Source: SAR86 cluster bacterium (GTDB lineage Bacteria; Pseudomonadota; Gammaproteobacteria; Magnimaribacterales; Magnimaribacteraceae). Taken from it: a DNA stretch of 45,239 bases. Both the position numbers and the translations under genes were made by a program. Location: the NCBI GenBank assembly GCA_022447065.1, contig JAKUUM010000015.1, positions 1 through 45,239 on the forward strand. Reading direction: 5' to 3'. How positions within the stretch are numbered: the first letter of the stretch is position 1; the number at the start of each line of letters is the position of its first letter. Below are positions 8,756 to 17,728 of this stretch, in pieces. A model generated the notes under the pieces. The model was not told the DNA's origin. It did no database searches and worked only from the letters and a program-made list of their open reading frames with translations.

Positions 8756-10228
8756 ATGAATCGAAATAAATATAAGCTTCCTACAGATGGGATACTGCCC
8801 CTCAAGTCTGAGGCATCACTTATTATCTATATCGACTTGAAGAGTCCCTATGCATATTTATCGATTTCGCCAACAAGAAAAATGTTAGGAAAATTAGGTT
8901 TAATTGCAGATTGGCGACCCTTCGTCTTGGATATTCCAAGCTACTTGGGTTCCGCCAAGTTAGATAAGGGCGGTAAAAAAGTCACGAAGCAAAATCGCAC
9001 TGAAGAGCAATGGTCTGGTGTGAAATACGCTTACTTTGACTGCCGTCGCTATGCAAATTTAAGCGATAAGACCATCCGCGGTACGGTAAAAATTTGGAAT
9101 ACTAATCTGCCAGCTATCGGAATGCTCTGGCTAAAGAGTTTTGCTGACCTCGCTGAGCAATGCTCCCAAGGCAGTTTGCTTGAGCGATATATTGATGCGA
9201 CTTACGAGTCTTTCTGGAAACGCGAGTTGGATGCTGAAGACTTGTCTATTATCTTACGAGTACTAGAACAGATAGATGCGCCTACAGATGGATTCCTCGA
9301 GTATGCCCAAGGCGAAGGCGCGGCCTTGAACGCTCGACTACAACAATCTGCCTTCGACGCAGGGATATTTGGCGTTCCTACTTTTATTTTGCCCAACGAG
9401 TCTGCCGTTGATCCCCAACATGAAAAATTCTTCGGTCGAGAGAACCTGCCGCGCATTAGTTGGCAGCTAAGCGGTCGTCAGGGCCCAGCGCCTGATGTGG
9501 CCTATCACCTCACCACCGAGGTGGATGATACGGCGCTCGCCAAGTGTGCTTTGGAGCCAAGGTCAGCACCTGAGCTGATGATAATACCTCGGCAGTTGAC
9601 CACCTTTTTTGATTTTAAAAGCCCGCAAAGCTATCTAGCGTTGCAAGCCATTCTCCAGCTAAAGGGTGAGAGGATTTCAGTCTATTGGCGGCCCTTCGTG
9701 AGTAAACCGTTGAAAGTCCCCGCTGATGAAGTCGCGTATGAAGACCGAAGCACTAAGCATCGTCGTATTCGCGGTGAGTATAATGCCAACGATATTCAGC
9801 GATACGCACCCCATGTTCTAACGGATATTTATCGTGAAACTGATTGTCAGTTTGCTGATATGGGTTTACTTTGGTTGCAGCTTGAGCAGCGGGCCAGCAG
9901 CGATGCCATTGATGACTATGTGCAACGCGTTTTTGTTCATCTTTGGCGGGATAACGGCACTATTGACTCGGCTCAAGATATTGAACCACTGCTCTTGGCG
10001 ATCAATGGTCTTCAAGCCAACTTTGATAAAGCCGGTCAAGACTTAGCCCTTATCGATGGATGGCAAAAGTACAGCAGGAGCCGAGGGCTTGAACACCTTG
10101 ATGCGGCTCGGGCAGCGGCGCAATCCCAATCGATCAGCATGGCACCTACTTTTGTGCTTGGTTCTGAACCCTTTCAGGGTCGCGCCCAGTTACCGTTAAT
10201 TACTGCTCGAATCAAGGCTGGTATTTAG
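8756..10228 (+). CDS. Tandem DsbA-like / 2-hydroxychromene-2-carboxylate isomerase-like protein
   Basis: The 490-residue protein contains two copies of one thioredoxin-fold domain. The first has IYIDLKSPYAYLS at about residues 24-36 and WRPFVLDIP soon after; the second has FFDFKSPQSYLA at about residue 286 and WRPFVSKPL. Each copy ends with a GVPTF- or APTFVLG-type cis-Pro segment. This is the DsbA / HCCA isomerase / kappa-GST group, in which a serine in the SP motif, not a CxxC pair, contacts glutathione. No CxxC is seen. Its latter part is visibly more G+C-rich than the neighbouring genes, hinting at separate origin. A glutathione-dependent isomerase role is plausible but untested. Confidence 0.8.
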   Translation: MNRNKYKLPTDGILPLKSEASLIIYIDLKSPYAYLSISPTRKMLGKLGLIADWRPFVLDIPSYLGSAKLDKGGKKVTKQNRTEEQWSGVKYAYFDCRRYANLSDKTIRGTVKIWNTNLPAIGMLWLKSFADLAEQCSQGSLLERYIDATYESFWKRELDAEDLSIILRVLEQIDAPTDGFLEYAQGEGAALNARLQQSAFDAGIFGVPTFILPNESAVDPQHEKFFGRENLPRISWQLSGRQGPAPDVAYHLTTEVDDTALAKCALEPRSAPELMIIPRQLTTFFDFKSPQSYLALQAILQLKGERISVYWRPFVSKPLKVPADEVAYEDRSTKHRRIRGEYNANDIQRYAPHVLTDIYRETDCQFADMGLLWLQLEQRASSDAIDDYVQRVFVHLWRDNGTIDSAQDIEPLLLAINGLQANFDKAGQDLALIDGWQKYSRSRGLEHLDAARAAAQSQSISMAPTFVLGSEPFQGRAQLPLITARIKAGI

Positions 10229-10270
10229 TCCCCAGTTTCTCTTTTTTTTAAATCTTTGAATGTAAAATCT

Positions 10271-10363
10271 CTATTCGGCTGATGAAGTATTTAACTCGTT
10301 ATCTTCCTGACCCCAAGCACTTGTCGCTAACAGTATGCTTAAGAGTAAGAGTAGTTTTTTCAT
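10271..10363 (-). CDS. 30-residue peptide with signal sequence (small ORF or gene remnant)
   Basis: From ATG 10363 the minus strand encodes MKKLLLLLSILLATSAWGQ followed by 11 polar residues and a TAG at 10271. The first 18 residues are a textbook secretion signal, with probable cleavage around TSAWG/Q. It starts eight bases after the stop of the alpha/beta hydrolase in the same orientation, without a clear ribosome-binding site. It may be a tiny exported peptide at the end of the operon, or the 5' stub of a lost exported-protein gene. No family is recognised. Confidence 0.4.
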   Translation of the reverse strand: MKKLLLLLSILLATSAWGQEDNELNTSSAE

Positions 10364-10371
10364 TGTTAAGC

Positions 10372-11535
10372 TTATAAAAAAGAATTATCTTGCATCCAAC
10401 TTGAACAGACTTGAGTTGCTTCCTCTAAGTGGCTCTTCTGACCAAAGTAATAATGATTGGCCCCTTTGACAATGTGTACCTTCTTGTTTTCGTGACTGAT
10501 TGAATCAAAGAGTCTTTGATTGTGACTCGGTGGGCACGCATCGTCAGCAGAATTACCCAGTACCAACATGGGTTTACTTATCTTGGCCGCACACTTTTCG
10601 CCATCGGCCTCACTTAACTCGTATGACCATTGTGAAAGCCAACTTCTAATACTGGTGAATCTGGCAATACCAACGGGACTGTCATTAACAACCTTGGGGT
10701 CTCCCAGGTAACACCAGCCTGGCTTTCTATCGTTAGGCTCTATGGTCGGGTCCAACCACCTTGGATCGGCCATAGTACCGTGCACGATGAAACCAAATTC
10801 TTTAGTGGGATCCCCTTTGAAACTTTCTAACTTTTCTTGAACCCATACAGTAATGTTGTGGTTTCTCTCTATTTGTTTTTTTCTAAACAAGTCTAAGTAC
10901 TCCTTTGAGTAGGGGGGTTGATTGGGGTTCTCAGGATCATAAAGATTCAAATCTCTATCGCGTACCTCCGGTTGGCTCTCATCTAAAATGGACGGGTCCA
11001 ACCATTCGGTAAGCGTAGTGGCTCTGCTGCAATGGGAAGCTAATAACATGACGGCATCACAAGGGATTAATCCTGCGGTAGTCAGATCGGGAGGATCTCC
11101 AGCCGGGGTGTTTCTTAGGCTTGGTTTCTCCGCTTGGGATTGGTAAAAAAGCGACAGTGAACCTCCCCCACTCCATCCGCCCAGAATTATTTTTTGGTAG
11201 CCTAATTTTGCTTTTGCCTCTCTGACACAAGCGCCTAGATCCATCACAACCTTTTCCATGATCAAGCCGCTATCGACCCCTCGGTATCTACTATTGCAAT
11301 AAATAACTGGAATTCCGCTACGTGCTAATGCAATAGGCATCGGCAAATAGGCGCCACCTGCACCCGCCGGGTGCATAAAAACTATGACTGAATCCGTTAT
11401 GGGTTTAGAAGGTATTAAATGATGAGCTTCTAAAAATACCGTGTCTTCAGCACCTGCGTAGGTATCTTTGTACGCTGATTTTTCTTCGTAGATAATGGCA
11501 ATTGGTTTTCTTACGTAACTGCCTACTTCGGTCAT
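10372..11535 (-). CDS. Alpha/beta hydrolase
   Basis: This 387-residue protein has the nucleophile elbow GGWSGGGS, an oxyanion segment MHPAGAGG, a late acid-turn region LGNSADDACPPS and the catalytic-His candidate GANHYYFG. Together these give a complete Ser-Asp-His alpha/beta-hydrolase set. There is no signal peptide. Its ATG overlaps the stop of the VOC gene by four bases (11532-11535), so the two are translationally coupled. A hydrolase after a VOC protein recalls meta-cleavage pathways, but no other ring-cleavage genes are present. The substrate is unknown. Confidence 0.82.
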   Translation of the reverse strand: MTEVGSYVRKPIAIIYEEKSAYKDTYAGAEDTVFLEAHHLIPSKPITDSVIVFMHPAGAGGAYLPMPIALARSGIPVIYCNSRYRGVDSGLIMEKVVMDLGACVREAKAKLGYQKIILGGWSGGGSLSLFYQSQAEKPSLRNTPAGDPPDLTTAGLIPCDAVMLLASHCSRATTLTEWLDPSILDESQPEVRDRDLNLYDPENPNQPPYSKEYLDLFRKKQIERNHNITVWVQEKLESFKGDPTKEFGFIVHGTMADPRWLDPTIEPNDRKPGWCYLGDPKVVNDSPVGIARFTSIRSWLSQWSYELSEADGEKCAAKISKPMLVLGNSADDACPPSHNQRLFDSISHENKKVHIVKGANHYYFGQKSHLEEATQVCSSWMQDNSFL

Positions 11536-12134
11536 ACTAAACCCGATACCTTTAATCTCTTGATCAATTCCTTTCTATCTAATCCGCGTTCTTGAAGCTT
11601 CTCGGAGCCAACCTTAGACTCTTTTTTTTCTCTCGTCTTCTCAGTCCAAAGTTTTAAATTGTTATGCGCCTTTCTTTGATCCTCTTTCATAATTTTCTCG
11701 TAATCCTTATCCCTGCATGTTATTTCTAAGGCTAAACCATTCGGGTCATAAAAATAGATAGAGTGAACAAAGTCATGATCTATAGGATCTGAAGCCCACC
11801 CCAATTTATCATTCAAGTGATTCTTCCAATTATCTAAATCTTCTAGGGTTTCAACCTCAAATGCTATGTGTTGATCAAAACCGCTGGTATAACCAAATTT
11901 TTCTTCACCTACATCATCGGGTATGTCAAAGAAAGCTATGTGGTCTCCATTGCCCATCTCAAAGAATAGGTGCATATATTCCAGGGGCTCTCCAGAACCT
12001 GGAGAAGATTCAAAATCCAATGCTGCAACGAGTTTAAACCCCATGATGTCTTCATAAAACCATCGGGTTTGTTCTGCATCTCGGCACAAAAACGCCTGAT
12101 GATGAATATTGTTCGGTCTTTGTAATTTTTCCAC
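11532..12134 (-). CDS. VOC superfamily protein (glyoxalase/extradiol dioxygenase fold)
   Basis: The protein has 200 residues from a GTG at 12134. It shows the paired beta-alpha-beta-beta-beta modules of the vicinal-oxygen-chelate fold: HHQAFLCRDAEQTRWFYEDIMGF first, then DQHIAFEVETLEDL and IYFYDPNGLALEIT. Candidate metal ligands are the histidine of HHQAF, the histidine of QHIAF and the glutamate of LEIT. The last 50 residues are charged and probably helical. It starts one base after the toroid gene's stop and overlaps the hydrolase gene, so it belongs to the long ilvE-waa operon. The reaction is unassigned. Confidence 0.82.
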   Translation of the reverse strand: MEKLQRPNNIHHQAFLCRDAEQTRWFYEDIMGFKLVAALDFESSPGSGEPLEYMHLFFEMGNGDHIAFFDIPDDVGEEKFGYTSGFDQHIAFEVETLEDLDNWKNHLNDKLGWASDPIDHDFVHSIYFYDPNGLALEITCRDKDYEKIMKEDQRKAHNNLKLWTEKTREKKESKVGSEKLQERGLDRKELIKRLKVSGLV

Positions 12135-12135
12135 G

Positions 12136-13152
12136 CTACTTACTCCAATCTTTTAAAAATAAATCACTTGCACCAGTATATTTAAACAAAGTATCAGCCG
12201 CTAGTAATACCGCTGCTGCTGTCCAAGTTGTTTTTTCCACCGGCCAGAAAGCCTCGTCGGGATATACATAACCTGTCCAATAGAGATCGTCTTTTGGATC
12301 TTTCCATTGATGGAGCCATGAAAAAATCTCTTTGGCCTCTTTCATTTGACCTGAAGCCGCGAGTGCCATTACTAATTCTGCACTTTCAGCCACCGTTACC
12401 CAAGGTTCGTCTACGACACACTTGCATCCCAAGCCCTCCACTACGAACTCATTGAGCCTTTGATTAAATCTTATTTTTGCACCTTCTCCATCTACGACCC
12501 CACAAAGTATGGGGTAATACCAGTTCATACTATATCTGTCCTTACTCTTCCAACCTCGATCGAATCTTTCGGGCTTACTTAGTATGGCTGTCTTTAAAGA
12601 GAGTTTAGCTTCTTCTAAATCTTTAAAATCAAGACCCAAGATTTTCCTAATTGCACAGAAACATTCTAAGCTCTTATAAATTGCACTGCATCCAGCTAAC
12701 AAAGAGTCATCAAGTTTTAATCCTTCTTCGTTTAAAGCCCAAAGAATATCCCCATGTTTTGTTTGCATGGAACATACAAATGATATTGCTTTATCTAAAA
12801 CTGGATAATTCTCTTCTAAAAAATTTTTATCTTGAGTAACTAGATAAAAGTGCCAAAGTCCTACAGCCAAATAAGAACTAAAATTTGTTTCTATTCTGGT
12901 ATTAGAAGGTTTGCCTTGTCGATATTCTGCGCACCAGCCTCCAACTTCCTCTTGTGAGGATGCCATCCATCTATAAGCTTTCTTACCTGCTTCAATTTCT
13001 CCAGCAACTACAAGAGCCATCGCACTCTCAACATGATCCCAAGGGTCTAACTTAGCCTTTTTTTCCCATGAAATAGAGCCATCTTTGGACTGAACATCCA
13101 ATATAAGGTCTATGGAAGCCCTGTAAAAATCTATCTTTCTAAGATCAGTCAT
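12136..13152 (-). CDS. Alpha/alpha-toroid protein (prenyltransferase/squalene-oxidase-repeat-like)
   Basis: The 338-residue sequence is rich in repeating helical pairs with conserved tryptophans and a QSKDGSISW segment, typical of (alpha/alpha)6 barrels in the prenyltransferase/terpene-cyclase and glycan-active families. No DxDD cyclase motif is seen. The start overlaps the methyltransferase stop by one base (TAATG). Genes annotated as 'prenyltransferase' of this type occur beside LPS glycosyltransferases in some Gammaproteobacteria. A carbohydrate-related role is therefore more likely than terpene chemistry, as inference. No signal peptide is present. Confidence 0.6.
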   Translation of the reverse strand: MTDLRKIDFYRASIDLILDVQSKDGSISWEKKAKLDPWDHVESAMALVVAGEIEAGKKAYRWMASSQEEVGGWCAEYRQGKPSNTRIETNFSSYLAVGLWHFYLVTQDKNFLEENYPVLDKAISFVCSMQTKHGDILWALNEEGLKLDDSLLAGCSAIYKSLECFCAIRKILGLDFKDLEEAKLSLKTAILSKPERFDRGWKSKDRYSMNWYYPILCGVVDGEGAKIRFNQRLNEFVVEGLGCKCVVDEPWVTVAESAELVMALAASGQMKEAKEIFSWLHQWKDPKDDLYWTGYVYPDEAFWPVEKTTWTAAAVLLAADTLFKYTGASDLFLKDWSK

Positions 13153-13859
13153 TATGTTTTGAAAAAATACATAACCAAGCTTTTTCCAATCAAGGGCTGT
13201 AATAATTTCTCAAGAAGCCTGGTTAAAAGAGGTTTCTTCATCAAATCCCATATTAAAAACTGATGATAAAGTTCTACCAACCGATGATCTTTCTCCCTTC
13301 CCCAAAACAAACATTTAAGCCACCAATAAGGAGAGTGGAGAGCATGTGCCCAATGAAAACGGTGGTACTTTACTCCTTCTGTTTCAGCTAATCGTTTTAA
13401 TTGATTATGATTAAATATTCTTTTATGCCCACCGGCTACATTATGATATTCAGAGCTTAACGACCAGCAAATTCTTTCAGGCAGGTATCTAGGGACGCTA
13501 ATTGCAAGAACTCCTCCTGGTTTTAATACTCGTACCATTTCTTTCATAGCTTCTTGCGGAGATTCCACGTGTTCTAAGACTTCTGAACAAATAATAGAAT
13601 TGTAGGAAGAGCTTTTAAAAGGTAACTGTTGTATGTTGCCCAGACCAAATAAACAGCTCGAGGTATTGTCGCTAGAAATAGAAAAATCCTTAATTCTGTT
13701 TTTTGCTGTTCTTATATCTTCTATAGATAAATCCAAGCCGACAACATCCACTTTTTTGTCTACATGAAGCCCAATAGCATGCCGACCTTCTCCACAGCCA
13801 ATATCGAGGATTAAGTCATTTGCTTTGATATTTAAGTAATCAAAATTAATGGTCTGCAT
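13152..13859 (-). CDS. Class I SAM-dependent methyltransferase
   Basis: The 235-residue protein carries motif I LDIGCGEGRHAIG (residues 18-30), the acidic motif II VVGLDLS and the motif IV/post-IV segment ICSEVLEHVESP. A hydrophobic VLKPGGVLAISVP strand, typical of the Methyltransf_11 group, follows. It begins three bases after the GT4 gene and overlaps the toroid gene by one base. Its place in the LPS operon suggests methylation of a sugar or lipid intermediate, though this is not shown by the sequence. Confidence 0.88.
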   Translation of the reverse strand: MQTINFDYLNIKANDLILDIGCGEGRHAIGLHVDKKVDVVGLDLSIEDIRTAKNRIKDFSISSDNTSSCLFGLGNIQQLPFKSSSYNSIICSEVLEHVESPQEAMKEMVRVLKPGGVLAISVPRYLPERICWSLSSEYHNVAGGHKRIFNHNQLKRLAETEGVKYHRFHWAHALHSPYWWLKCLFWGREKDHRLVELYHQFLIWDLMKKPLLTRLLEKLLQPLIGKSLVMYFFKT

Positions 13860-13862
13860 AGC

Positions 13863-15101
13863 CTAATAATATTGAAACCTATCTATTTCCTCTTCAAAAA
13901 TTTCAACATATTTCTTAGCTGCTCTTGACCATTGAAATTCCTTTTCAATTCTTTCTCTGCCTACTTTTTTATAATATTCTCTTTTTTCAGAACTTGAGAA
14001 TAACTCCTGTATGGCAATGCTTAATGCTTCTGAGTCTTTTGGCATAACTTTCACAGCAGCCTTCCCAACCACTTCCTTTAAGCCACCTGAATGAGTTGAA
14101 ATTAGGGGTATGCCACAAGCCATTGCTTCTCCAGCCCCAAAACCAAATCCTTCATATAATGAAGGAATTACTGCTATTTCAGCTGATGCATATAAGTTCA
14201 CTATGTCCATTTCAGCTAATTCTGAGTAAAAAGAGATTTTTGATTCAAGATTTAATCTTGAAATTTGTTTTTCTACTTCTCCATCTTTTGTTGCTTTTCC
14301 GATAACAGCTAAATTCGTTAGGGGATATCTCTCAATCACTGAAGGTAAGGCATCAATAAGGAATCTTAACCCCTTTAGTGGGATATCAGAGCTAGCAGTG
14401 GTAACAATTCTATTAGGAATCTTTTTTACCTCGTTGTTAATATTAAAAGTTTCGAAGTCGATACCATTCAAGACAACTTCAATCTTTGAAGGGTTCACTT
14501 TAAATTCTTTAATTACATCCAGTTTTGACTGATTAGAAGGACAAATAATCCTGTTTAACTTGGGGGTTACTTTTTTTTGCATGTTTAAAAAAGAATGCCA
14601 CCTATTTGTAGATAATCTTTGCTTCCAGTTTTTTGCTTGCTCTAGACTTAACTTATGGTCTCTTGTAATGGGGTGGTGGATCGTAGTAACTAACGGTACT
14701 CTTCTTTGTATATTTAAAAGTGCATAACACAAAGACTGGTTATCATGTATCAAATCATAACTGACTGAAGATTCTTTTAAGTACTGATCTACTCTTGTGC
14801 CAAAGGTGTAGGGCTCAGGAAAACCTCCTGAAAGCACACCCAGCCATTCAGTTAAATCAGTTAAATTAGAAAGAAAACCAAGCTTAAAAGATTTCAATCT
14901 TAAATTATCTTCCAACTCAAAAAGATCTAGACTCGGAATCTTTATGAGATTAACTCCCTGATTAAGTTCAGGGTAAGGTGGACCAGATAGCACATCAACT
15001 TCATGGCCTAGGTTTAATAAGGCCAAACTTAAATGTTTTAGATATATCCCCTGCCCCCCAGAAAAGGGATTACTCCGATAGCTCAACAATCCAATTTTCA
15101 T
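13863..15101 (-). CDS. Glycosyltransferase family 4 (GT-B fold)
   Basis: This 412-residue protein has the N-terminal acceptor domain opening with SNPFSGGQGIYLKHLS. Its C-terminal nucleotide-sugar domain carries the E-x7-E motif in PSLYEGFGFGAGEAMACG. It is cytoplasmic or membrane-peripheral, with no signal peptide. It lies 16 bases downstream of the LPS-kinase fusion and is probably involved in core or surface-glycan assembly. Donor and acceptor sugars cannot be inferred. It is distinct from WaaG, which is also GT4. Confidence 0.88.
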   Translation of the reverse strand: MKIGLLSYRSNPFSGGQGIYLKHLSLALLNLGHEVDVLSGPPYPELNQGVNLIKIPSLDLFELEDNLRLKSFKLGFLSNLTDLTEWLGVLSGGFPEPYTFGTRVDQYLKESSVSYDLIHDNQSLCYALLNIQRRVPLVTTIHHPITRDHKLSLEQAKNWKQRLSTNRWHSFLNMQKKVTPKLNRIICPSNQSKLDVIKEFKVNPSKIEVVLNGIDFETFNINNEVKKIPNRIVTTASSDIPLKGLRFLIDALPSVIERYPLTNLAVIGKATKDGEVEKQISRLNLESKISFYSELAEMDIVNLYASAEIAVIPSLYEGFGFGAGEAMACGIPLISTHSGGLKEVVGKAAVKVMPKDSEALSIAIQELFSSSEKREYYKKVGRERIEKEFQWSRAAKKYVEIFEEEIDRFQYY

Positions 15102-15117
15102 TTTGAGTTAAAGAAAG

Positions 15118-16617
15118 CTAATAAAATCTTCTACTTAATGAGTCTTTAATCTTGAGATTATGATCAAAACTTTTAAGAATCCGCTTTATATCTTTATTAA
15201 TTTTATTTTTAAATATGAATTTGAAATTTCTCTTCTTAGAAATATCTAAATCTAAAACAAATAGTTTATTTTCAAATAAAAAGAAATTAGAGCTTTTAGC
15301 GTCGCCATGATTAAAATTGATCCATTTCAATCTTTTAATAAATGAAGTTAATTTATTTTGTATGAGGTAAGACTTCTCTTTACTAAAATCAACTCTGTCT
15401 AATCTTGTTCCTGGCTGCTCTAAAGAAATAAGATAGGACTCGGTAGTTGTGAAATTGTCATATCTTTCAACTACCGCTAGAGGTTTAATAGTATTTATAC
15501 CAGCAGCACTAAACCAGTGACTTGCTTTCCATGCTGTGAGTGCCCTTGTTTGACTAAAAAACTTCCTAAAGTAATGCAACAATCCTTTAACCTGATATTT
15601 TTTTATGTAAATAGAATCATTATTCAAATTAACTTTGACTATGTGATGACCTCTTTCAGATTTAATTTCCTCCCCTTTAGACATGAAATGATCTAGGTTG
15701 TTTATTACTTCTGAGAGTCCTTGGTCAAAGAATTCCTTATTGGCGATCCATCTCATATTTTCTTTTCTTCCGTTCAAGTAAACAGAAGAAAGTTGCTTAT
15801 CTTCTCGAGAATTTATATTAATTTCTTCAAGGATAGGTTCCATATACATAGAAAATGCTCTTTTTCTTGAAATCTCTATAAACTTTATTTGTTGTTGAAA
15901 AATATCCCTTAGAGACATATCAAAATAGATCTTTAAGAATCTATAACAATCTCTTTCGGACAATCCTAAATCCATTGCAGAATGGAACAAACCTCCTATG
16001 TCTTTTGTGGCCCATCTTCTTGGTACTCTTTTCCTCATTTGAGCCCTGTGTAAATCTATTAAGAAAATCCCCTTGTGAGACACATCTAAGTTTTTATTAA
16101 TATGGAAGTGACACAAATAGAAATCTCTATGATTTAAGCCCTGCTTATGCATTGTTCTTGATATTAAGGCTATATTTTCTAATAACTCTCTTCTCTTGAT
16201 GGGAGAGAGGACAAGGTCATCTTGTTTAAGGAAAAGATCTTCAAGAGAAATAGTTTCATTAAGTGACCTGGTTATTATGAAAGAATGTCTTTTGGCCGGA
16301 TTAGTTCCTTTCGAAGCAAAAACTACTGGCTCAGGACAACTTATTTGTAGAGCCTTTAATTTATGCAGACAGCTCCACTCTTGTTTTGCCCCTAGGACAG
16401 GTTGTTTTAATTGAAAAATATTCTTGAATATCTCCTTCCAGCCAACGCCTTTATGGTACTTAACAAAGTAAGTTTCATTATTAAAGCTAAATTCCTTGGT
16501 AATTCGATTTGCATATTCTCGGTAAATAGTTCCATCTAACTCTTCTATAACCTTAAAAGGGTCTCTCTCTAAAAAAAGTTTTTCTAGAGACTTTTCCAAA
16601 ACTATAAATTCAGGCAT
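15118..16617 (-). CDS. Fusion of two LPS-core kinase domains (WaaP-like plus KdkA/InaA-like)
   Basis: The 499-residue protein contains two kinase-fold domains. Domain 1 (about 10-260) resembles the heptose kinase WaaP/RfaP, with VKYHKG (K53), NHRDFYLCHF (H163-D165) and LIDLHRAQ (D188). Domain 2 (about 320-465) is a second sugar-kinase domain, with IYIKKY (K339/K340), NFNHGDAKSSN (H437-D439) and VLDLD (D456). Both keep the nucleotide-lysine, catalytic-aspartate and metal-aspartate positions, so both may be active. In Pseudomonas, such kinases are encoded as separate adjacent genes. It overlaps waaG by eight bases. Expected role: ATP-dependent phosphorylation of inner-core heptoses on the cytoplasmic face. 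Confidence 0.85.
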   Translation of the reverse strand: MPEFIVLEKSLEKLFLERDPFKVIEELDGTIYREYANRITKEFSFNNETYFVKYHKGVGWKEIFKNIFQLKQPVLGAKQEWSCLHKLKALQISCPEPVVFASKGTNPAKRHSFIITRSLNETISLEDLFLKQDDLVLSPIKRRELLENIALISRTMHKQGLNHRDFYLCHFHINKNLDVSHKGIFLIDLHRAQMRKRVPRRWATKDIGGLFHSAMDLGLSERDCYRFLKIYFDMSLRDIFQQQIKFIEISRKRAFSMYMEPILEEININSREDKQLSSVYLNGRKENMRWIANKEFFDQGLSEVINNLDHFMSKGEEIKSERGHHIVKVNLNNDSIYIKKYQVKGLLHYFRKFFSQTRALTAWKASHWFSAAGINTIKPLAVVERYDNFTTTESYLISLEQPGTRLDRVDFSKEKSYLIQNKLTSFIKRLKWINFNHGDAKSSNFFLFENKLFVLDLDISKKRNFKFIFKNKINKDIKRILKSFDHNLKIKDSLSRRFY

Positions 16618-17728
16618 TTAGCTCTCTTTCAATGAAGTCTCCAATAAACTTAAATCTAGAAAAAAAGAAATCATTATTTCTTAAACCGACAAGATTACCC
16701 TTGAAAGAGTTAATTGCTTGATTGGAAATCAAAGAATGTAACGATTTATTCAAATTATTTTGAGTGAAGGGAGTTGGTATGATTTTACCGGCATCGTATT
16801 CTTCAACATAACTTGAAAACCCAACTTCTTTTGTGGTCAATATGGGTAACTCACTAACCATTGCCTCTATTATTACATTCCCTGCAGCTTCTTCTCTGGC
16901 TGGATGAATAAGAAGATCAGAAGAGCTCATAATTTCAGCTACATCGTCTCTGGGTCCCAAAAAAATAACTTTTTCTTTCATTTTCAATTTATTTACTAAA
17001 TTAAGAAAAGGTTGTTCTTTATCCTTGCCTGCTACAGCTAAGTAAATACTTTCATTTCCTTGATCAAAACAATAAGAAAGTGCTCTTATGGCTCTGTCCA
17101 AACCTTTTCTGTGGAAGGCTGAACCAGCAAAAAGTATCAGCTTATCTGACTCCTTAAGGTTAATGCTTTTCTTAAAATTACTTTTCTGTTGTAAATTTCT
17201 CCAACTTAAGGGTAAGCCTGGAGGAATTAAAATTAGCCTGGATTTGTCTGTTTGATATTCTTGGATAAATTCTTTTTCTTGTTTGATATTTAATATAAAA
17301 GACTTAGTCTTATGATCATTTCCAAATACTTCTCTCTCATAGCTAATAAACGCCTTATATCGAGGTAGTGATTTATATAATGGTGGTTTTTGCTTTGCAA
17401 CAAACTTAAAGCAAGTGTCGGCTGCAAAATAAACATCTAACCCCGGCATTTTATTAAAACCGAAAATAAGATTTGGATTAATTTCTTCTAAAAAAAGGGA
17501 AGCCTGTTCAAAAAAATTAATATTCTTTTTGTGGTTAGTTAAACCCTTGATCCCTAACTCAATTATTTCTAGCTCCTTGGGCTTTTCTGCTTCCCACCTT
17601 CCTGTTACTACTTTTAGATTAAAATTTCTTGTTAAAAGTTCTTTAGTTATTTCTAAGAAATCTCTCTGCAGTCCTCCATAGGGAAAATATCTAAATAAGA
17701 GCAAAGCTATGGTTTTCTTTTTCTTCAC
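16610..17728 (-). CDS. waaG: LPS core glucosyltransferase I
   Basis: The 372-residue protein matches WaaG. The N-terminus YFPYGGLQRDFLEI, the central FGFNKMPGLDVYFAADTCF and the C-terminal HPAREEAAGNVIIEA (E-x7-E type donor-binding segment) are characteristic of this GT4 enzyme, which adds a hexose to heptose II. The start is GTG at 17728, directly after the waaF TAA. It lies between waaF and the LPS-kinase gene, the same order as in Pseudomonas apart from the missing waaC. Confidence 0.92.
   Translation of the reverse strand: MKKKKTIALLLFRYFPYGGLQRDFLEITKELLTRNFNLKVVTGRWEAEKPKELEIIELGIKGLTNHKKNINFFEQASLFLEEINPNLIFGFNKMPGLDVYFAADTCFKFVAKQKPPLYKSLPRYKAFISYEREVFGNDHKTKSFILNIKQEKEFIQEYQTDKSRLILIPPGLPLSWRNLQQKSNFKKSINLKESDKLILFAGSAFHRKGLDRAIRALSYCFDQGNESIYLAVAGKDKEQPFLNLVNKLKMKEKVIFLGPRDDVAEIMSSSDLLIHPAREEAAGNVIIEAMVSELPILTTKEVGFSSYVEEYDAGKIIPTPFTQNNLNKSLHSLISNQAINSFKGNLVGLRNNDFFFSRFKFIGDFIERELNA

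Noticed and set aside
8713-8805. N-terminal extension of the small membrane protein
   Set aside because: It overlaps the divergent gene starting at 8756. An internal ATG at 8712 gives a compact membrane protein.
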